Translations under genes and position numbers: made by a program
Shown: one piece after another, positions 42,692-51,849 of the stretch
Numbering within the stretch: position 1 is the stretch's first letter
Layout: each line of letters starts with the position of its first letter
Assembly: GCA_965246945.1 (NCBI GenBank)
Contig: CBDFFW010000001.1
Coordinates: 186,001 to 250,000, forward strand
DNA: 64,000 bases
Source: CBDFFW01 sp965246945
GTDB taxonomy: Bacteria > Pseudomonadota > Alphaproteobacteria > UBA11073
Direction: 5' to 3'
Notes under the pieces: generated by a model
Seen by the model: the letters and a program-made list of their open reading frames with translations, nothing else
What the model was told of the DNA's origin: nothing
Databases searched by the model: none

Positions 42692-42844
42692 TTACCGTGC
42701 TGGTGACAGGCTTGGGATTTTTTGTCGATAGTTATGATGCTCTTTAGCATAACCCAGATCTGTTTCAGCATGCTTTCTGCCCGCTTTAAATGCAGCTAAT
42801 TGCGCTTCCAATTCTGCCATTCTGCGGATGGCGGCACTATCCAT
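42692..42844 (-). CDS. Possible small coiled-coil protein
   Basis: An ORF of 50 codons starting MDSAAIRRMAELEAQLAAF with a heptad-like Leu/Ala pattern, preceded by a purine-rich stretch. It lies in the 383-base space (42568-42950) between the CDF transporter gene and cysS, which otherwise shows no clear feature. An upstream in-frame start at 42880 exists. It may be a real small protein or chance; I have no family match. Confidence 0.3.
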   Translation of the reverse strand: MDSAAIRRMAELEAQLAAFKAGRKHAETDLGYAKEHHNYRQKIPSLSPAR

Positions 42845-42950
42845 TTTCAATAACCTTTCCAGCAAAATACTAAACTTCAAAAGTCTAACGCAATAGTTTC
42901 AGTGGGCAATCCTTGCATGCCACATTAAAAATTGATCATGTAAGAGGATT

Positions 42951-44354
42951 ATGGCTAGTTTGAAACTCTACAACACGCTGACCCGCGGGCGGGAGGTGTT
43001 TACACCGCATAATCCCAGTAAAATCAGCATGTATGTCTGCGGGCCGACGGTTTATGATTATGCCCATATTGGCAATGCGCGGCCGGTGGTGGTGTTCGAT
43101 GTTTTATACCGCTTGCTGCAGCATCTTTATGGCACGCAAGCAGTGATTTATGTGCGCAATATCACGGATATTGAGGATAAAATTATCAATGCCGCGCGGG
43201 AAAATGGGGAAACCATCGCCGCGCTGACCGCGCGCACTGCCCAGCAATATATGGATGATATGGCCGCCATTGGTGCTATGCTGCCCACCCATAATCCGCG
43301 CGCGACCGAATATGTGCCGCAGATGGTGGCGCTGATCACCACATTGATTAACAAAGGCTTTGCTTATATCGCCGAAGGGCATGTGCTGTTCCATACGCAA
43401 AGCTATGCCGATTACGGGCAGCTATCTGGCCGTTCACGTGATGAACAAGTGGCCGGAGCGCGTGTGGAAATTGCGCCTTATAAGCGGGATGCGGCAGATT
43501 TTGTGTTGTGGAAACCCTCTTCCGAAGCGCAGCCCGGGTGGGATAGCCCGTGGGGCCGCGGCCGCCCGGGCTGGCATATTGAATGTTCAGCCATGGCGGA
43601 AGATATTTTGGGCACGCCGCTTGATATTCATGCCGGTGGGCTCGATCTCATTTTCCCGCATCACGAAAACGAAATTGCGCAAAGTTGCGCCGCGTCCGGC
43701 AAAACACAGTTGGCGCGCTATTGGCTGCATAATGGGTTTGTAACAGTGAATGGCGAGAAAATGTCCAAATCGTTGGGCAATTTTATTACCGTGCATGAAT
43801 TGCTGGCGCATTGGCCTGGCGAAGTAATCCGCTATGTATTGCTCTCTGCCCATTACCGCCAGCCGTTGGATATTAGCGAAACTTTGTTAAAGCAGGCCAA
43901 AGCGGCACTAGACCGGTTGTACCGGCCCTTGCGTGAAGTGGGCGATGGCGTAGCGGTGGTGGATCTGGCCGATCTGGAAAATAGCGGGCTGTTGGATGAT
44001 TTGAATTTGCCGCAGGCCTTGACCTATCTGCATCATTTGGCCGGGCAGCTGAATAAAACACCCAATGTGCAATTGGCGGGGCGTTTGCAGGGCCTAGGCA
44101 GCTTGCTGGGGTTATTGCAAACAGCGCCTTTGGAATGGTTTCAAACCGTGGGCGTGAGCCAGGGCAATTTGCCAGCCGCCGCGGCCACCCACCGGATCAG
44201 CGAAGCCGAAATTGTCTATATGATTGAACAACGCGCCCAGGCGAGAGCGCGCAAAGACTTCACCGAAAGCGACCGTATTCGTGATCAATTGAAAGAAACC
44301 GGAATTATTCTGGAAGATAAACCGGATGGTGAAACGGTATGGGTGCGGGGTTAA
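42951..44354 (+). CDS. cysS: Cysteinyl-tRNA synthetase
   Basis: This 467-residue class I synthetase has the zinc-binding Cys 30 in YVCGPTVYDYAHIGN, the HIGH-type motif HIGN (39-42), the GRPGWHIECSAMA zinc ligands and HENEIAQS, and KMSKS near residue 270 (KMSKSLGNF). It charges tRNA-Cys. AGAGGATT precedes the ATG as ribosome binding site. clpP follows after 49 bases. Confidence 0.96.
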   Translation: MASLKLYNTLTRGREVFTPHNPSKISMYVCGPTVYDYAHIGNARPVVVFDVLYRLLQHLYGTQAVIYVRNITDIEDKIINAARENGETIAALTARTAQQYMDDMAAIGAMLPTHNPRATEYVPQMVALITTLINKGFAYIAEGHVLFHTQSYADYGQLSGRSRDEQVAGARVEIAPYKRDAADFVLWKPSSEAQPGWDSPWGRGRPGWHIECSAMAEDILGTPLDIHAGGLDLIFPHHENEIAQSCAASGKTQLARYWLHNGFVTVNGEKMSKSLGNFITVHELLAHWPGEVIRYVLLSAHYRQPLDISETLLKQAKAALDRLYRPLREVGDGVAVVDLADLENSGLLDDLNLPQALTYLHHLAGQLNKTPNVQLAGRLQGLGSLLGLLQTAPLEWFQTVGVSQGNLPAAAATHRISEAEIVYMIEQRAQARARKDFTESDRIRDQLKETGIILEDKPDGETVWVRG

Positions 44355-44403
44355 TATCGGTTTGCTTTTTGCACCAGCGTCGAATCGTGCCTACATATAA
44401 GGT

Positions 44404-45045
44404 ATGAGCACATTGGTCCCTATGGTGATTGAACAGACGAGCCGCGGTGAGCGCTCGTTTGATATTTATTCGCGGTTATTGAAAGAGCGGATTATCTTTT
44501 TAACCGGCGAAGTGAATGACCACGTGTCAACGCTGATTTGCGCACAGTTGTTGTTTCTGGAATCCGAAAATCCCAATAAAGACATTAACTTTTACATCAA
44601 TTCACCAGGCGGGGTGGTTACCTCGGGCCTGGCGATGTATGACACCATGCAATTCATCAAACCGGATGTGGTGACCTTATGTATCGGCCAGGCCGCTTCA
44701 ATGGGTTCGCTGCTGCTGGCGGCCGGCGCACCAGGCAAGCGTTATGCGTTGCCAAATTCACGCGTGATGGTGCATCAGCCTTCAGGCGGGGCGCGCGGCC
44801 AGCAAACCGATATCGAAATTCAAGCCGCGGAAATTCGCAATTTGCGCAAACGCTTAAACGAAATTTACGTGCAGCATACTGGCCTTACTTACGAGGAAAT
44901 CGACAAGCATTTGGAGCGCGATAAGTTTATGAGCGCGGAAGAAGCCAAAACCTTCGGCATTATCGATACCGTCATCAGCAGCCGCAGCAAATTGGATACC
45001 GTATTAGAAAAAGTGGAAGGCGCGGAAGCTGACGCGAAAAAATAA
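44404..45045 (+). CDS. clpP: ATP-dependent Clp protease proteolytic subunit ClpP
   Basis: A 213-residue ClpP with the catalytic triad Ser 99 (GQAASMGS), His 124 (VMVHQPSGG) and Asp 173 (ERDKFMS). The short N-terminal stretch (MSTLVPMVIEQTSRGERSFDIY) is the usual propeptide region. It forms two heptameric rings and degrades substrates delivered by ClpX or ClpA. clpX normally follows clpP directly; here the next gene is an unrelated membrane protein on the opposite strand ending at the next base. Confidence 0.96.
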   Translation: MSTLVPMVIEQTSRGERSFDIYSRLLKERIIFLTGEVNDHVSTLICAQLLFLESENPNKDINFYINSPGGVVTSGLAMYDTMQFIKPDVVTLCIGQAASMGSLLLAAGAPGKRYALPNSRVMVHQPSGGARGQQTDIEIQAAEIRNLRKRLNEIYVQHTGLTYEEIDKHLERDKFMSAEEAKTFGIIDTVISSRSKLDTVLEKVEGAEADAKK

Positions 45046-45345
45046 TTATTCGGCAATTTCTGTCTTAAAAGGCGCCTGCGCCAGCACGCGGGCGCGGCGC
45101 TGATATTTCGACCAGCGATATAAACCGTAAAGGCTGATTGCGCCCCAAAAGCAATTGCAGACAAAAGACGCTAAATTCCAGTGATGGAAAACGGAAATGC
45201 CTAATAAAGTGGCGCTGGCTAAATTCAGGGCTGAATATAAAAATGTTTTGGAAAAATCACGCCGCCATTGCAGCATGGCATAAGCCGAAACCAAAGTGAC
45301 CACGCCGAACAAACCCACAATGTCGTAAAAACCAATCACTGCCAT
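45046..45345 (-). CDS. Small CBU_0592-like membrane protein
   Basis: A 99-residue protein with three hydrophobic helices (about 7-25, 33-52 and 58-78) and a basic C-terminal tail. The start (DIVGLFGVVTLVSAYAMLQ) and an NLASATLLGIS segment match the small CBU_0592 family of unknown function. Its stop directly abuts the convergent clpP stop. Confidence 0.75.
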   Translation of the reverse strand: MAVIGFYDIVGLFGVVTLVSAYAMLQWRRDFSKTFLYSALNLASATLLGISVFHHWNLASFVCNCFWGAISLYGLYRWSKYQRRARVLAQAPFKTEIAE

Positions 45346-45373
45346 GGCTGGATTATAATGGCAGCAGCGCTAA

Positions 45374-46315
45374 TTACAAAGCACCTTCATTTAAAGCAGT
45401 CACAGTGGCTGCCACACTGGCGCTTAACGCCGCTAGATTATAACCGCCTTCTAAGACCATAATCAGCCGGTTATGCGCATATTGCGCGGCAATGGTTTTA
45501 AGTTCGGTGGTAAGCCAGGCGTAATCAGCAGTTTGCCAATTTAAATTGGCCAGCGGGTCAGCGGCATGCGCATCATAGCCTGCCGAAACCAATAGCAATT
45601 CCGGTTGATAAGCATGCAAGCATGGGAAAACTTGGACTTGGTAAACTGCGCGCATATAAGCGCTATCGCTGTCAGCAGGGAGCGGAATATTCATGATTTG
45701 CTGATGGGCCCCGCGTTCAGTCGCACTGCCGGTGCCAGGATAAAGCGGGTATTGATGCGTAGATATAAAAAGAATATTGGGTTCATCCCATAAAGCAGCT
45801 TGCGTGCCATTGCCGTGATGCACATCGAAATCCACAATCGCCACACGCGTTAAACCATATTGCTGCAAGACATATTGGGCGGCAATCGCGATATTGCCGA
45901 ACAGGCAAAAACCCATGGCGGTATTGGGTTCGGCATGGTGGCCAGGCGGACGCAGCGCACAAAACGCATTTTGAAAATCACCATTCAGCACGCCATCGAC
46001 CGCTTGGCAAGGGGCACCAGCGCCATGCAGCGCGGCCGTGTAACTGCCAGGGGACATAACGGTGTCATTATCCACCAAAAGATGCCAGCTGGCAGGCGCT
46101 AAGGATTTTAACCGGTTGATATATGTGGGCGGGTGCACCAATGCCAATTGGGCGCGCGTGGCCGGTGCGGCGGTTATGCGCAGCAGCGTATCAAATTCCG
46201 GTGCGGCCAAGGCGGTGTTAATGGCTTGAATGCGCTGAATACTTTCGGGATGGCCAAGGCCGGTATCATGCAACTGCGAACTGGGATGGGTGAACAGGGC
46301 GGTGGTCATGCCCAT
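45374..46315 (-). CDS. Histone deacetylase/acetylpolyamine amidohydrolase family protein
   Basis: A 313-residue zinc deacetylase. It has HPESIQRIQAIN near the N-terminus, RPPGHHAEP with the paired His, DFDVHHGNGTQ supplying Asp and His zinc ligands, and AGYDAHAADPLA carrying the third Asp. LEGGYNL is the C-terminal family signature. Bacterial members deacetylate acetylpolyamines, acetoin-related or lysine substrates. The CDF gene upstream is 13 bases away, so the two may be cotranscribed. Confidence 0.93.
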   Translation of the reverse strand: MGMTTALFTHPSSQLHDTGLGHPESIQRIQAINTALAAPEFDTLLRITAAPATRAQLALVHPPTYINRLKSLAPASWHLLVDNDTVMSPGSYTAALHGAGAPCQAVDGVLNGDFQNAFCALRPPGHHAEPNTAMGFCLFGNIAIAAQYVLQQYGLTRVAIVDFDVHHGNGTQAALWDEPNILFISTHQYPLYPGTGSATERGAHQQIMNIPLPADSDSAYMRAVYQVQVFPCLHAYQPELLLVSAGYDAHAADPLANLNWQTADYAWLTTELKTIAAQYAHNRLIMVLEGGYNLAALSASVAATVTALNEGAL

Positions 46316-46328
46316 TTATATAATGGAA

Positions 46329-46976
46329 CTAATGCGTGTGATCAGTTGGTGCGTCTGTCTGCAATTCTTTTTTCGCGGCTTGCAAAATTTGCCAGGCGGA
46401 TGATAAAAACAACGTGGCCATGATCGCGGCCACCGCGACATCCGGCCAGCCGCTATTCAACCAGGCAGTTAGTGCGGCGGCGGCAATTACGGCCAAATTG
46501 CCAATCGCATCATTGCGCGAACACAGCCAGACCGAACGGATATTGGCATCCCCCTGCCGCCAACGGGCCAGCAACAAGACGCTGATTGCATTGGCCGCAA
46601 AGGCCGCGAGTGCAATCATACCCATCGGCTCGGCTTGCGGGATTTGCAGATAGACGATGCGGTATAAGGTGCTGCCGATGATGAATAAGGCCATTAGCAC
46701 CAGGCTTAACCCCTTTAACTGTGCGGCGCGGGCGCGCCAACTAGCGGTTTGCTGAATGGCCCATAAAGACAGGCTGTAAGTAATGGTATCGGCCAGAAAA
46801 TCAAGTGAATCCGCTTGCAACGCCAGTGAACCGGTTAAATGCCCGCCCACCACTTCCACCAAAAACAAGGTGAAATTGACCAGCGTGACAATGATTAAAA
46901 TACGGCGAAACCAGGCTGATTTACCGGTAAAAACGAAATCATGATTGTGATCATGTGTAGCGCAGGAATGAGACAT
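46329..46976 (-). CDS. Short CDF-family cation transporter
   Basis: From ATG 46976 the protein is 215 residues, starting with a His-rich tail (MSHSCATHDHNHDF) followed by six hydrophobic helices. Metal-binding residues appear as ADSLDFLADT in helix 2 and NDAIGN in helix 5, a pattern close to the DMT/CDF efflux group without C-terminal domain. Likely exports divalent metals such as Zn or Ni. An extension to 47027 is possible but lacks support. Followed after 13 bases by the HDAC-family gene. Confidence 0.85.
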   Translation of the reverse strand: MSHSCATHDHNHDFVFTGKSAWFRRILIIVTLVNFTLFLVEVVGGHLTGSLALQADSLDFLADTITYSLSLWAIQQTASWRARAAQLKGLSLVLMALFIIGSTLYRIVYLQIPQAEPMGMIALAAFAANAISVLLLARWRQGDANIRSVWLCSRNDAIGNLAVIAAAALTAWLNSGWPDVAVAAIMATLFLSSAWQILQAAKKELQTDAPTDHTH

Positions 46977-47018
46977 TGTAGGGATAATAGCAGGCTGCGC
47001 GAAGATGGACGATAAATA

Positions 47019-47047
47019 AGTCGCCACCCATACAAAGGGTGGCGACT
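47019..47047. terminator. Hairpin downstream of degP
   Basis: An 11-bp perfect stem (AGTCGCCACCC / GGGTGGCGACT) with a seven-base loop, 37 bases after the degP stop. On the minus strand it is followed by TTATTTATC, moderately T-rich. It likely terminates degP and stabilises its transcript. Confidence 0.7.
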
Positions 47048-47084
47048 AACGCATTAGCGGCCAACGGCGGATAATAGCGGCTAA

Positions 47085-48713
47085 CTATTTTTTGTTATCT
47101 TTCCCGCTCTCTAACGGCACGGTGACATAATGCAAATCGCCTTTGCTTTCGACGAGGAGGAGGATGTATTTGCGGCCTTCTTTTTGCAGACGGGCCAGGG
47201 CGGCCAATGCATCTTTGGTGCTGCCGACCACTTCCTGATTAATCTCTACCAGCACATCGCCTGGGCTCACACGGTCATTGGCCGCGCCGCTGGGCAACAC
47301 GCGGGTAATCAACACATTGCCGCCGGTTTTAAGGGGCAGATTGAATTTTTGGCGCAGGGCGGGGGTGAGATCTGTCACCGCCAAGCCCAGGGTTTTGTTC
47401 AAGGTTTCATCGGCCTGGCCCAATTCCTGTTTGGCGACCGGCGCTTTATCAAAAGCCCCTTCTTTTTCGGCTTTCTCTAGCTCGCCCAGTTTCACGCGTT
47501 TGGTAATGGTTTGGCCTTTGCGCCAAATTTCAACATCGACTTCCTTGGCGATTTCTGTTTCGGCGACCAGGCGCGGCAATTGCGCAGAGGTGGTCACTGG
47601 TTTGCCATCAAATTGCAAAATCACATCGCCGGTTTGCAGACCCGCTTTTTCGGCTGGCCCACCCACAGTGGTGCCGGCAATCAACGCGCCGGCGGCTTTT
47701 GGCAGTTTAATGCTATCAGCGACTTCGCTATTTACTTCCTGGATTTTCACACCCAACCAGCCACGTTTGGTGTGGCCGTATTTGACAATCTGGTTCACAA
47801 CGGAATGCGCTAGGGTAGAGGGAATGGCAAAGCCGATGCCGACCGAGCCGCCGGATGGCGAGAAGATCGCCGTATTTACGCCAATCACTTCGCCATTGAC
47901 GTTAAACATTGGTCCGCCGGAATTCCCGCGATTGATGGAGGCATCGGTTTGAATAAAATCATCATACGGCCCGGCATTAATATGCCGCGCACGGGCGGAA
48001 ATAATACCGCTGGTCACAGTACCACTGAGGCCAAACGGGTTACCGACCGCCAGCACCGGATCGCCCACGCGCATTTTATCGCTATCGCCCCACGGCACTT
48101 CGACCAGTTTTTCCTTGCCACTGGTCACCTGCACCACAGCGATATCGGTTTTTTTATCTACGCCGACCAATTTGGCTTTTAAAATATCGTTATTGGCCAG
48201 GGTCACCGTGATATCCGTGCTGTCATCGACCACGTGGTTATTGGTCACAATATAGCCGTTTTTGGCATCAATGATAAAGCCGGAGCCGAGCGCAGTTTGG
48301 GTGCGGTTGGGGAACTGCCCGCCCTGGCCGCCATGGCGCTCCAAGAAGTCCTTAAAAAAATCTTCGAACGGGGAACCTGGTGGCAATTGCGGCAATAAAT
48401 CTTCCGGAGATTGCCCTTCCCCGCCTGGCATGCCTGGGATGGCAGGCATAGCTGGCACTTCGCCGCCCTTGGTTTTGTAAACCATGGTGGTGGAGATGTT
48501 TACGACTGCGGGCAATAAACGCTCGGCCAGATCGGCATAGGAATACACTTTTACGCCGCCCGCCCCTTGCACCACAGTCGGTGGCGAATCTTCGTTTTTG
48601 GTGGCGGCGGGCGGCGTATCGGCTTTGGCCGTGCCAGCCTGTGCCAGTTGCAACGGCAGGGTGAAAGCAAGTAAAGTGAAGGCCAGCAGGCTGCGCATGT
48701 TGCGGAATTTCAT
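47085..48713 (-). CDS. degP: Periplasmic serine protease DegP/HtrA family
   Basis: A 542-residue Do-like protease with a signal peptide (residues about 1-26). The protease domain has His 160 (TNNHVV), Asp 190 (KTDIAVV) and Ser 265 (GNSGGPMF). Two PDZ domains follow (about 320-415 and 445-530). It degrades or refolds misfolded envelope proteins. A Pro/Gly/Met-rich insertion near 88-116 precedes the catalytic core. Single gene with a downstream hairpin. Confidence 0.95.
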   Translation of the reverse strand: MKFRNMRSLLAFTLLAFTLPLQLAQAGTAKADTPPAATKNEDSPPTVVQGAGGVKVYSYADLAERLLPAVVNISTTMVYKTKGGEVPAMPAIPGMPGGEGQSPEDLLPQLPPGSPFEDFFKDFLERHGGQGGQFPNRTQTALGSGFIIDAKNGYIVTNNHVVDDSTDITVTLANNDILKAKLVGVDKKTDIAVVQVTSGKEKLVEVPWGDSDKMRVGDPVLAVGNPFGLSGTVTSGIISARARHINAGPYDDFIQTDASINRGNSGGPMFNVNGEVIGVNTAIFSPSGGSVGIGFAIPSTLAHSVVNQIVKYGHTKRGWLGVKIQEVNSEVADSIKLPKAAGALIAGTTVGGPAEKAGLQTGDVILQFDGKPVTTSAQLPRLVAETEIAKEVDVEIWRKGQTITKRVKLGELEKAEKEGAFDKAPVAKQELGQADETLNKTLGLAVTDLTPALRQKFNLPLKTGGNVLITRVLPSGAANDRVSPGDVLVEINQEVVGSTKDALAALARLQKEGRKYILLLVESKGDLHYVTVPLESGKDNKK

Positions 48714-48859
48714 AAATTAAATGTCGCGGAGTCGGCGGTCAGTTGCAAGGGGTAGACGCATGAATTTTTTGTGAGTTAGAAATTCACACAGGAATTACTT
48801 GCACTACCGCGCGGCATTTGGTTTTCTACCTGCTGCTAAGTATGTTTTAGCAGTAATGT

Positions 48860-48935
48860 GCCTGGGTAGCTCAGTTGGTAGAGCAATGGATTGAAAATCC
48901 ATGTGTCGCCGGATCGTGCCCGGCTCCAGGCACCA
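48860..48935 (+). tRNA. tRNA-Phe (GAA)
   Basis: A complete 76-base cloverleaf with encoded CCA. The acceptor stem is GCCTGGG / TCCAGGC with one G-T pair; the D arm is GCTC...GAGC. The anticodon stem-loop has ATGGA TTGAAAA TCCAT with anticodon GAA. The T arm is GCCGG / CCGGC around the loop ATCGTGC. The T loop begins with A instead of the near-universal T54, which is odd. No integrase is adjacent. Confidence 0.95.
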
Positions 48936-48947
48936 TTTTTTCGCGTT

Positions 48948-49538
48948 TTATGCCGCCGATTGTTGGTTGCCAAGTAAGCTCATAACTTGATTGATAATCG
49001 AGGGCTGGCTGTTACTTGCGGTGTTATGGCCAAAAAATTGGGATAGTTGGCCGAGCATGCCGTTGCCATCAGCATTTGGCACAGTGCCCATGGGGTTGGC
49101 GTTATTATCGGCGGCATGAAAGCCGTGTTGTAGTTTATCGCCCAGGGCGCTGGCGGCCATGATGGCGACTAAGGGCAGGGCTTTTTTAATAATTTCTGCA
49201 CCAATGCCGGTATGCTGCGCGGTGGTTTGCGCGACCTGGCGGCTAACATCTTTGCTGCCGAAAATCTGGCTAAGGATATTGTTGCCGGTATCGGTGGCCG
49301 CCGGTTCGGCCAAACGTTCGGGCGCCTGCGCGTATTGGGCATGATCGCCATTTTGCAACAGGCCCATTAAACCTGAAGGTCCGTTCTGTTGGGCTTGGTT
49401 GATAAAACCGCTGCCTAAAGCAGGCACTAATTGGCCCAACAAGCCTTGCATTTTATTGGGTTCAAGCCCCAGGGTTGATGCCAATTGGCCTAGCATCCCG
49501 CTATTTTGCCCGCCCATTAAACTGTCTAATAAACCCAT
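48948..49538 (-). CDS. DUF937 (YidB-like) protein
   Basis: A 196-residue protein rich in Gly, Gln, Asn and Ala: MGLLDSLMGGQNSGMLGQL at the start, then LGQLVPALGSG and the KKALPLVAIMAASAL helix. This matches the DUF937/YidB family of unknown function. It is convergent with tRNA-Phe. Confidence 0.85.
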   Translation of the reverse strand: MGLLDSLMGGQNSGMLGQLASTLGLEPNKMQGLLGQLVPALGSGFINQAQQNGPSGLMGLLQNGDHAQYAQAPERLAEPAATDTGNNILSQIFGSKDVSRQVAQTTAQHTGIGAEIIKKALPLVAIMAASALGDKLQHGFHAADNNANPMGTVPNADGNGMLGQLSQFFGHNTASNSQPSIINQVMSLLGNQQSAA

Positions 49539-49697
49539 GTTAGCCTCGGTTGTTGATAATTGAATACGCTTTGTTATCAGAAAGATAGAGCAATAAATTA
49601 AAAAATCTATCTCTGTTATGCATTAAAATTAATATCTGCAACTATTTTTGTATTTGTGTCGCGTGCATAACTTTGCCTAAAATACCCTTTTAAAGTT

Positions 49698-50939
49698 ATG
49701 GCTGAACAAATATTACTCATCCAACCGCGTCCACCAGGTGTGGTGCAAGCCGATGAGTTACTATGCTTAGGAAAATTTAAACCACCTGCGGCGTTAACAC
49801 CAGCTGACCAGCTTGCTTACCGAATTAGAATCTACGACCAGCTATTTCCTTTAGCGGATGTCGTAAATTTTACGATGTTAAGTGCTAACGAACAAGATAC
49901 CGCTATGCAGCTTTATATGGCGATGTATCATTGTGAGGGTTTATACGCCAAATCTCCCATGGATGAATGGCAATTGCGGCGTTTGCCGGATCGCCGCCGC
50001 CACGATTATTATTGGGCGGCTTTATGTGATAATAATCCAGTAGCAAGTCATAATCTATTGGTCACTGGCGATTGGGATGAAAAATTTCATCAAACCAATT
50101 TGCTTGTTGTTTCCAATCCAAAAATTTCAGATCCATATCTGCGTTTAAAGATCACGGATAATAACGGTATTCGCTTTGATTACATTCATAATCACAGTAG
50201 CCGTATATGTAATATACTGGTGATGCCAGATGCCATATTACAAGATTTAACAAAAGATGCCCGCCAGCAATTGGCAACCAGTATTCCCGAAACTCTATTC
50301 GTTGCCAGCCATGATGATGGGCATGGTATACTTAAAGATGCTAACGAAGAAGGGAATTTGCGGGCGCTGACGGCAGCCATGTTTCATCGCATGCCATTAC
50401 CTTTTCGGCAAGGCGTTGTTCAAAAAACAGTTGATTGGCTAAGTTTGCTTGATCAACCCAAAAGCTTTAAGCCTGGCACAGGGCAACAGGAACAAATTAA
50501 TTTTTGGCATGGCGGGTTTAGTTATGCGCTGCAGTATTTATTTACAGAAGGAGAGCCAGAAACAATACCTTTCAACGAAAAACTACAAAGTCAGCGTTGT
50601 GCAATGATAAAAAATGCGCAGCAATATCCCAGAATCTTGGTACAGCGTATCCATGCCCAAACAGGTAGAGATGAACCAGGTCAAATTCATAATGCTGGGC
50701 GTCAAGCAAATGCCATTGCGTTTATGCGGCGGCGTGTAGCAGAAGTTTCTGGTAGAGCAGGCAATTTATTGGGAGGTGGCGCTATTTTACCTAATAGAGC
50801 TACTTGGTCAAATCGATCTAACGCGAATATTGCTGAGCCGACAATTAGAAGAAGTTCTACGAGAATTGGTTCGCCAATATGTGCTGATGGCATAGCTACC
50901 GTTCAAAGGCGACAACCATCAATAAACATTTTTAAATAA
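49698..50939 (+). CDS. Unknown 413-residue protein
   Basis: I do not recognise this protein. The N-terminal 300 residues look folded, with many Trp, Tyr and His residues (RRHDYYWAALCDNNPVASH, then FDYIHNHSSRIC). A HDDGHG segment (about 200) could be a metal site, but no HExxH or HD motif in the canonical form is present. The last 110 residues are Arg/Asn-rich and probably disordered (AGNLLGGGAILPNRATW). There is no signal peptide. It is a single AT-rich gene ending at a strong terminator. Confidence 0.6.
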   Translation: MAEQILLIQPRPPGVVQADELLCLGKFKPPAALTPADQLAYRIRIYDQLFPLADVVNFTMLSANEQDTAMQLYMAMYHCEGLYAKSPMDEWQLRRLPDRRRHDYYWAALCDNNPVASHNLLVTGDWDEKFHQTNLLVVSNPKISDPYLRLKITDNNGIRFDYIHNHSSRICNILVMPDAILQDLTKDARQQLATSIPETLFVASHDDGHGILKDANEEGNLRALTAAMFHRMPLPFRQGVVQKTVDWLSLLDQPKSFKPGTGQQEQINFWHGGFSYALQYLFTEGEPETIPFNEKLQSQRCAMIKNAQQYPRILVQRIHAQTGRDEPGQIHNAGRQANAIAFMRRRVAEVSGRAGNLLGGGAILPNRATWSNRSNANIAEPTIRRSSTRIGSPICADGIATVQRRQPSINIFK

Positions 50940-50941
50940 AA

Positions 50942-50965
50942 AAAGCGGGCTGTGGGGCCCGCTTT
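50942..50965. terminator. Rho-independent terminator
   Basis: A 9-bp perfect stem (AAAGCGGGC / GCCCGCTTT) with a six-base loop three bases after the stop of the unknown 413-residue protein gene. A run of As on the left gives Ts for the convergent gene, so it can serve both. Confidence 0.8.
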
Positions 50966-50988
50966 CCGTTGGTAGTTATGGTGTAGAA

Positions 50989-51735
50989 TTACACGCGGTT
51001 GGTGTTGTTAGTGGTCATTGTCCGCACGTGTTTTTCTTCGTAATCATCGCGGTGAACACCACCCAGGGCAGCGGCTGCGCTGGAGATAAACGCCCCGATT
51101 AACATCGCCATAAAAGTGAATAGCGAAATTTTCATGGCCGCCCGGCGGGCTTCATCCATGCGTTGTTTTTCTTCGGCCGTGAATTCACCGCGTGGGGCCA
51201 CAGTTTCAGTGGCGGCTTCATTGCCGTCAGCAGTCACATCTTCATCATCGGCAGCAGCTGGTGGGGCAACACGCTCATGCAACATGCGTTCATGATGCAT
51301 GCGGCCTGGGCGCGGACCCATATCACGTGGATTATGCATGGCACTGGCTGTGACCAAAGTGAATAAGGCCACAAAGACCGTCGCCAAAGCCCATGATAAG
51401 AAACCATGCGCTGTGTCACGGAAGAAGGTTTCATCCGTGTGCATACCAACCCATTTGGTGCGCAAACGGCCGGTTAAATAACCGCCGAGAGCTGCAGACA
51501 ACCACTGGGTCACAATAACCCAAATAATCGCCATGATGGTCATACCATCTTTGGACATACCTTCGCGGGCCCATGGGGAAGTGCCAGCGAAGCCAAGGCC
51601 GGCGCCAAGCACCATAAGTAGGAGTGTAATTGCGGTGGCGCCAACTGCCCCACCGATAATTGCTGACCAAAACACGCCCGAGCGGCTTGATTCAAAGCGG
51701 CCATCTTCGCCGCTGGTGTAAACAGATGTTTGCAT
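50989..51735 (-). CDS. Membrane protein, unknown function
   Basis: A 248-residue protein with four likely membrane helices (about 22-48, 66-88, 112-132 and 202-225). A polar loop of about 70 residues between the third and fourth is rich in Met, His, Arg and Glu. The GGAVGATAITLLLMVLGAGLGFA start resembles small membrane proteins common in alphaproteobacteria, without known function. The 28-residue peptide gene lies 27 bases upstream on the same strand, so the two may be cotranscribed. Confidence 0.7.
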   Translation of the reverse strand: MQTSVYTSGEDGRFESSRSGVFWSAIIGGAVGATAITLLLMVLGAGLGFAGTSPWAREGMSKDGMTIMAIIWVIVTQWLSAALGGYLTGRLRTKWVGMHTDETFFRDTAHGFLSWALATVFVALFTLVTASAMHNPRDMGPRPGRMHHERMLHERVAPPAAADDEDVTADGNEAATETVAPRGEFTAEEKQRMDEARRAAMKISLFTFMAMLIGAFISSAAAALGGVHRDDYEEKHVRTMTTNNTNRV

Positions 51736-51762
51736 AATAATTCCTTTTGCCTTTGTTTAATC

Positions 51763-51849
51763 TTAGTGATGCCAAAATAGCGCGATGATGAGGATGATAG
51801 GCAAAGGAATGCCAAGCAACCAAAGTAAAAGGCCTTTACCGAAATTCAT
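51763..51849 (-). CDS. 28-residue membrane peptide
   Basis: An ATG at 51849 preceded by GGAG begins MNFGKGLLLWLLGIPLPIIL and ends at TAA 51763-51765. One hydrophobic helix fills most of it. The pattern GKGLLLWLLGIPLPII is a recurring motif of very small membrane proteins in proteobacteria, with unknown function. Confidence 0.65.
   Translation of the reverse strand: MNFGKGLLLWLLGIPLPIILIIALFWHH

Noticed and set aside
48860..49538. Integrated element at tRNA-Phe
   Set aside because: No integrase, direct repeat of the tRNA 3' end or phage gene is seen nearby.
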